This document shows positions 7,957 to 8,897 of a stretch of 8,897 nt of DNA, in pieces. Each line of letters starts with the position of its first letter. The stretch's first letter is position 1. The DNA is from Ignavibacteria bacterium (lineage in GTDB: Bacteria > Bacteroidota > Ignavibacteria > Ignavibacteriales > Melioribacteraceae), in assembly GCA_027347545.1 (NCBI GenBank), contig DAIEQT010000462.1, forward strand, positions 1 to 8,897, given 5' to 3'. A program made the position numbers and the translations under genes. Below the pieces are notes generated by a model. The model was not told where the DNA came from. It searched no databases and saw only the letters and a program-made list of their open reading frames with translations.

Positions 7957-7963
7957 CCCTTTT
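7957..7963 (-). promoter_or_regulatory. Ribosome binding site supporting the ATG at 7950
   Basis: The minus strand reads AAAAGGG, six bases before the ATG at 7950. It favours this ATG over an in-frame ATG 18 codons upstream (8004), which would bury the lipoprotein signal. Confidence 0.5.
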
Positions 7964-7977
7964 ACTTTTTTATGGCG

Positions 7978-8009
7978 CAAATATACAATCAAATGGGAAA
8001 GCAAAGAAA
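7978..8009 (-). promoter_or_regulatory. Possible Bacteroidetes-type promoter of the TPR-DUF58 operon
   Basis: The minus strand has TATATTTG (7978-7985), a full match to the -7 consensus TAnnTTTG. Upstream, TTTC lies at the canonical 20-base spacing (8006-8009) and an exact TTTG lies at a shorter 16-base spacing (8002-8005). The box sits 27 bases before the ATG at 7950 and just beyond the hydE stop. This suggests that the TPR-DUF58 pair is transcribed on its own. Confidence 0.45.
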
Positions 8010-8011
8010 GG

Positions 8012-8897
8012 CTAAAGAGGCTGCTGAAGATCGAGTTTTAGGGAATCACCCCTTTTGTAGGAAATTTTTCTGCCAAGCGCTTCAATTCTTTTCTGAAGCC
8101 GCGCTGTACTTTCGAGCGGATCATCTTGACTGCCCCGCTTGCCGGGATAGATTTGATATTGCTCGCGGTATGGGAACGGTGTTAAATCGGGCATAACGAT
8201 GTTTGCGCCGGCAGTTAATCCACGCTCGCGACCGATTGGATCAATTGTATCCAAAGCAGTAGTTGCCGGAATGTGAACTTGTTTAAGCACAAGCCGAGCA
8301 ACTGCTGTTACCTTCAGCGTAAGTTCTGCTATACCGGAAGGTTTGTGCTGATAAGGTGTATTTGGTGAAGGTATGAATGGACCAAATGCCGCCATGTCTA
8401 AATCAAGATTTTTGCAGAGAAGAATATCATCAGCTAAATCTTCTACAGTTTGCATTGGCAGACCAATTAAATTTCCGGAACCAATTTGGTAGCTAATTGA
8501 TTTTAGAAATTTTAAATGCTCAAGCCGCTCTGCGAGTTTTTGTTTTAGGTGATAAGATTCATACAAATTAGCATTAGCAGTTTCGTGTTTGAGCAAATAT
8601 CTATCAGCGCCGGCAATTTTCCACGCACGGTATTCATCAAAAGTACGCTCACCTAAACTAAGAGTAATTGCCGCGTTGGATTGCTGCCTTATCTGGAAAA
8701 TGATGTAAGAAATAATATCAGTATCAAAATGGTTGTCTTCGCCGGATTGCAAAACGATTGTAAATATTCCCAGATTAGTAATGATGCGTGCTGTTTCAAT
8801 AACTTCTTCCGGAGTCATTCTGTAACGAGGCAAAGAATTATTGTCCTGGCGAAGTCCACAATAGACACAATTCTGCTCACAGAAATTGGAGATTTCA
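8012..8897 (-). CDS. hydE: [FeFe]-hydrogenase H-cluster radical SAM maturase HydE, N-terminus outside the window
   Basis: HydE is a cytoplasmic radical SAM enzyme that, with HydF and HydG, builds the 2Fe subcluster of [FeFe] hydrogenase. The frame is open to the right edge, giving 294 visible residues; roughly the first 50 are missing. It reads through the TTG at 8833, which is internal. In fragment numbering the radical SAM cluster motif is C6-x3-C10-x2-C13 (NFCEQNCVYCGLR). It is followed by IVLQSGED (47-54), GADRYLLKHETAN (96-108), GPFIPSPNTP (172-181), PATTALDTIDP (210-220) and NIVMPDLTPFPYREQYQIYP (232-251). These match HydE closely, more so than biotin synthase or the pyrrolysine enzyme PylB. 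After the YPGK segment there are no cysteines, so the auxiliary iron-sulfur cluster of the Thermotoga enzyme is absent; that cluster is reported as dispensable. No hydrogenase, hydF or hydG gene is in the window. It lies 61 bases upstream of the TPR lipoprotein gene. Confidence 0.9.
   Translation of the reverse strand, partial: EISNFCEQNCVYCGLRQDNNSLPRYRMTPEEVIETARIITNLGIFTIVLQSGEDNHFDTDIISYIIFQIRQQSNAAITLSLGERTFDEYRAWKIAGADRYLLKHETANANLYESYHLKQKLAERLEHLKFLKSISYQIGSGNLIGLPMQTVEDLADDILLCKNLDLDMAAFGPFIPSPNTPYQHKPSGIAELTLKVTAVARLVLKQVHIPATTALDTIDPIGRERGLTAGANIVMPDLTPFPYREQYQIYPGKRGSQDDPLESTARLQKRIEALGRKISYKRGDSLKLDLQQPL

Noticed and set aside
7951..8004. An 18-codon N-terminal extension of the TPR lipoprotein from an upstream ATG.
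   Set aside because: It would place charged residues before the signal peptide, cover the putative promoter box, and ignore the better ribosome site before the ATG at 7950.
7972..8196. A 74-codon plus-strand open frame across the 3' end of hydE.
   Set aside because: It is antisense to the conserved C-terminal HydE region and has no recognisable domain or ribosome site.

Overview
The window (8.9 kb, AT-rich) looks like an ordinary chromosomal stretch of a free-living bacterium of the Bacteroidetes/Chlorobi/Ignavibacteria (FCB) group. An anaerobic or facultative Ignavibacteria-type organism is my best guess. The reasons are inferential: the mutase has the GEGSGG loop I associate with FCB homologues, the isomerase is of the type found in transaldolase-PGI fusions, a radical SAM maturase for [FeFe] hydrogenase is present, and two genes are preceded by TAnnTTTG boxes like the Bacteroidetes -7 promoter element. 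I see no insertion sequence, tRNA, rRNA, CRISPR array, phage gene or large repeat. No intergenic gap exceeds about 125 bases.

Layout. Plus strand, 1-2655: the 3' part of an alpha-D-phosphohexomutase gene (glmM/manB type), followed 22 bases later by a glucose-6-phosphate isomerase. Both act on hexose phosphates and are probably cotranscribed. A 10-bp hairpin (2683-2707) separates them from a convergent block that fills the rest of the window on the minus strand.

Minus strand, in order of transcription: hydE (8897 to 8012, start outside the window); a small TPR lipoprotein (7950 to 7447) overlapping by one base a DUF58/von Willebrand-like protein (7447 to 6539); a 72-residue orphan (6416 to 6198); the ribosome-associated GTPase gene typA (6079 to 4259), which ends in a clear intrinsic terminator; and a membrane histidine kinase (4150 to 2723) with no response regulator beside it.

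How the genes relate. The mutase/isomerase pair sits where glycolysis meets cell-envelope sugar synthesis. The TPR lipoprotein and the DUF58 protein look translationally coupled (TAGTG junction) and recall the MoxR/DUF58/TPR clusters of Bacteroidetes, though no MoxR ATPase is in view. HydE implies an [FeFe] hydrogenase elsewhere in the genome. TypA and the kinase are neighbours but are separated by a terminator, so they are probably independent units.

I did not find a convincing undescribed system. The points most worth a second look are the kinase with a Y_Y_Y-like sensor but no propeller, the stand-alone isomerase of fusion type, the HydE without auxiliary-cluster cysteines, the 72-residue orphan, and the Bacteroidetes-like promoter boxes.
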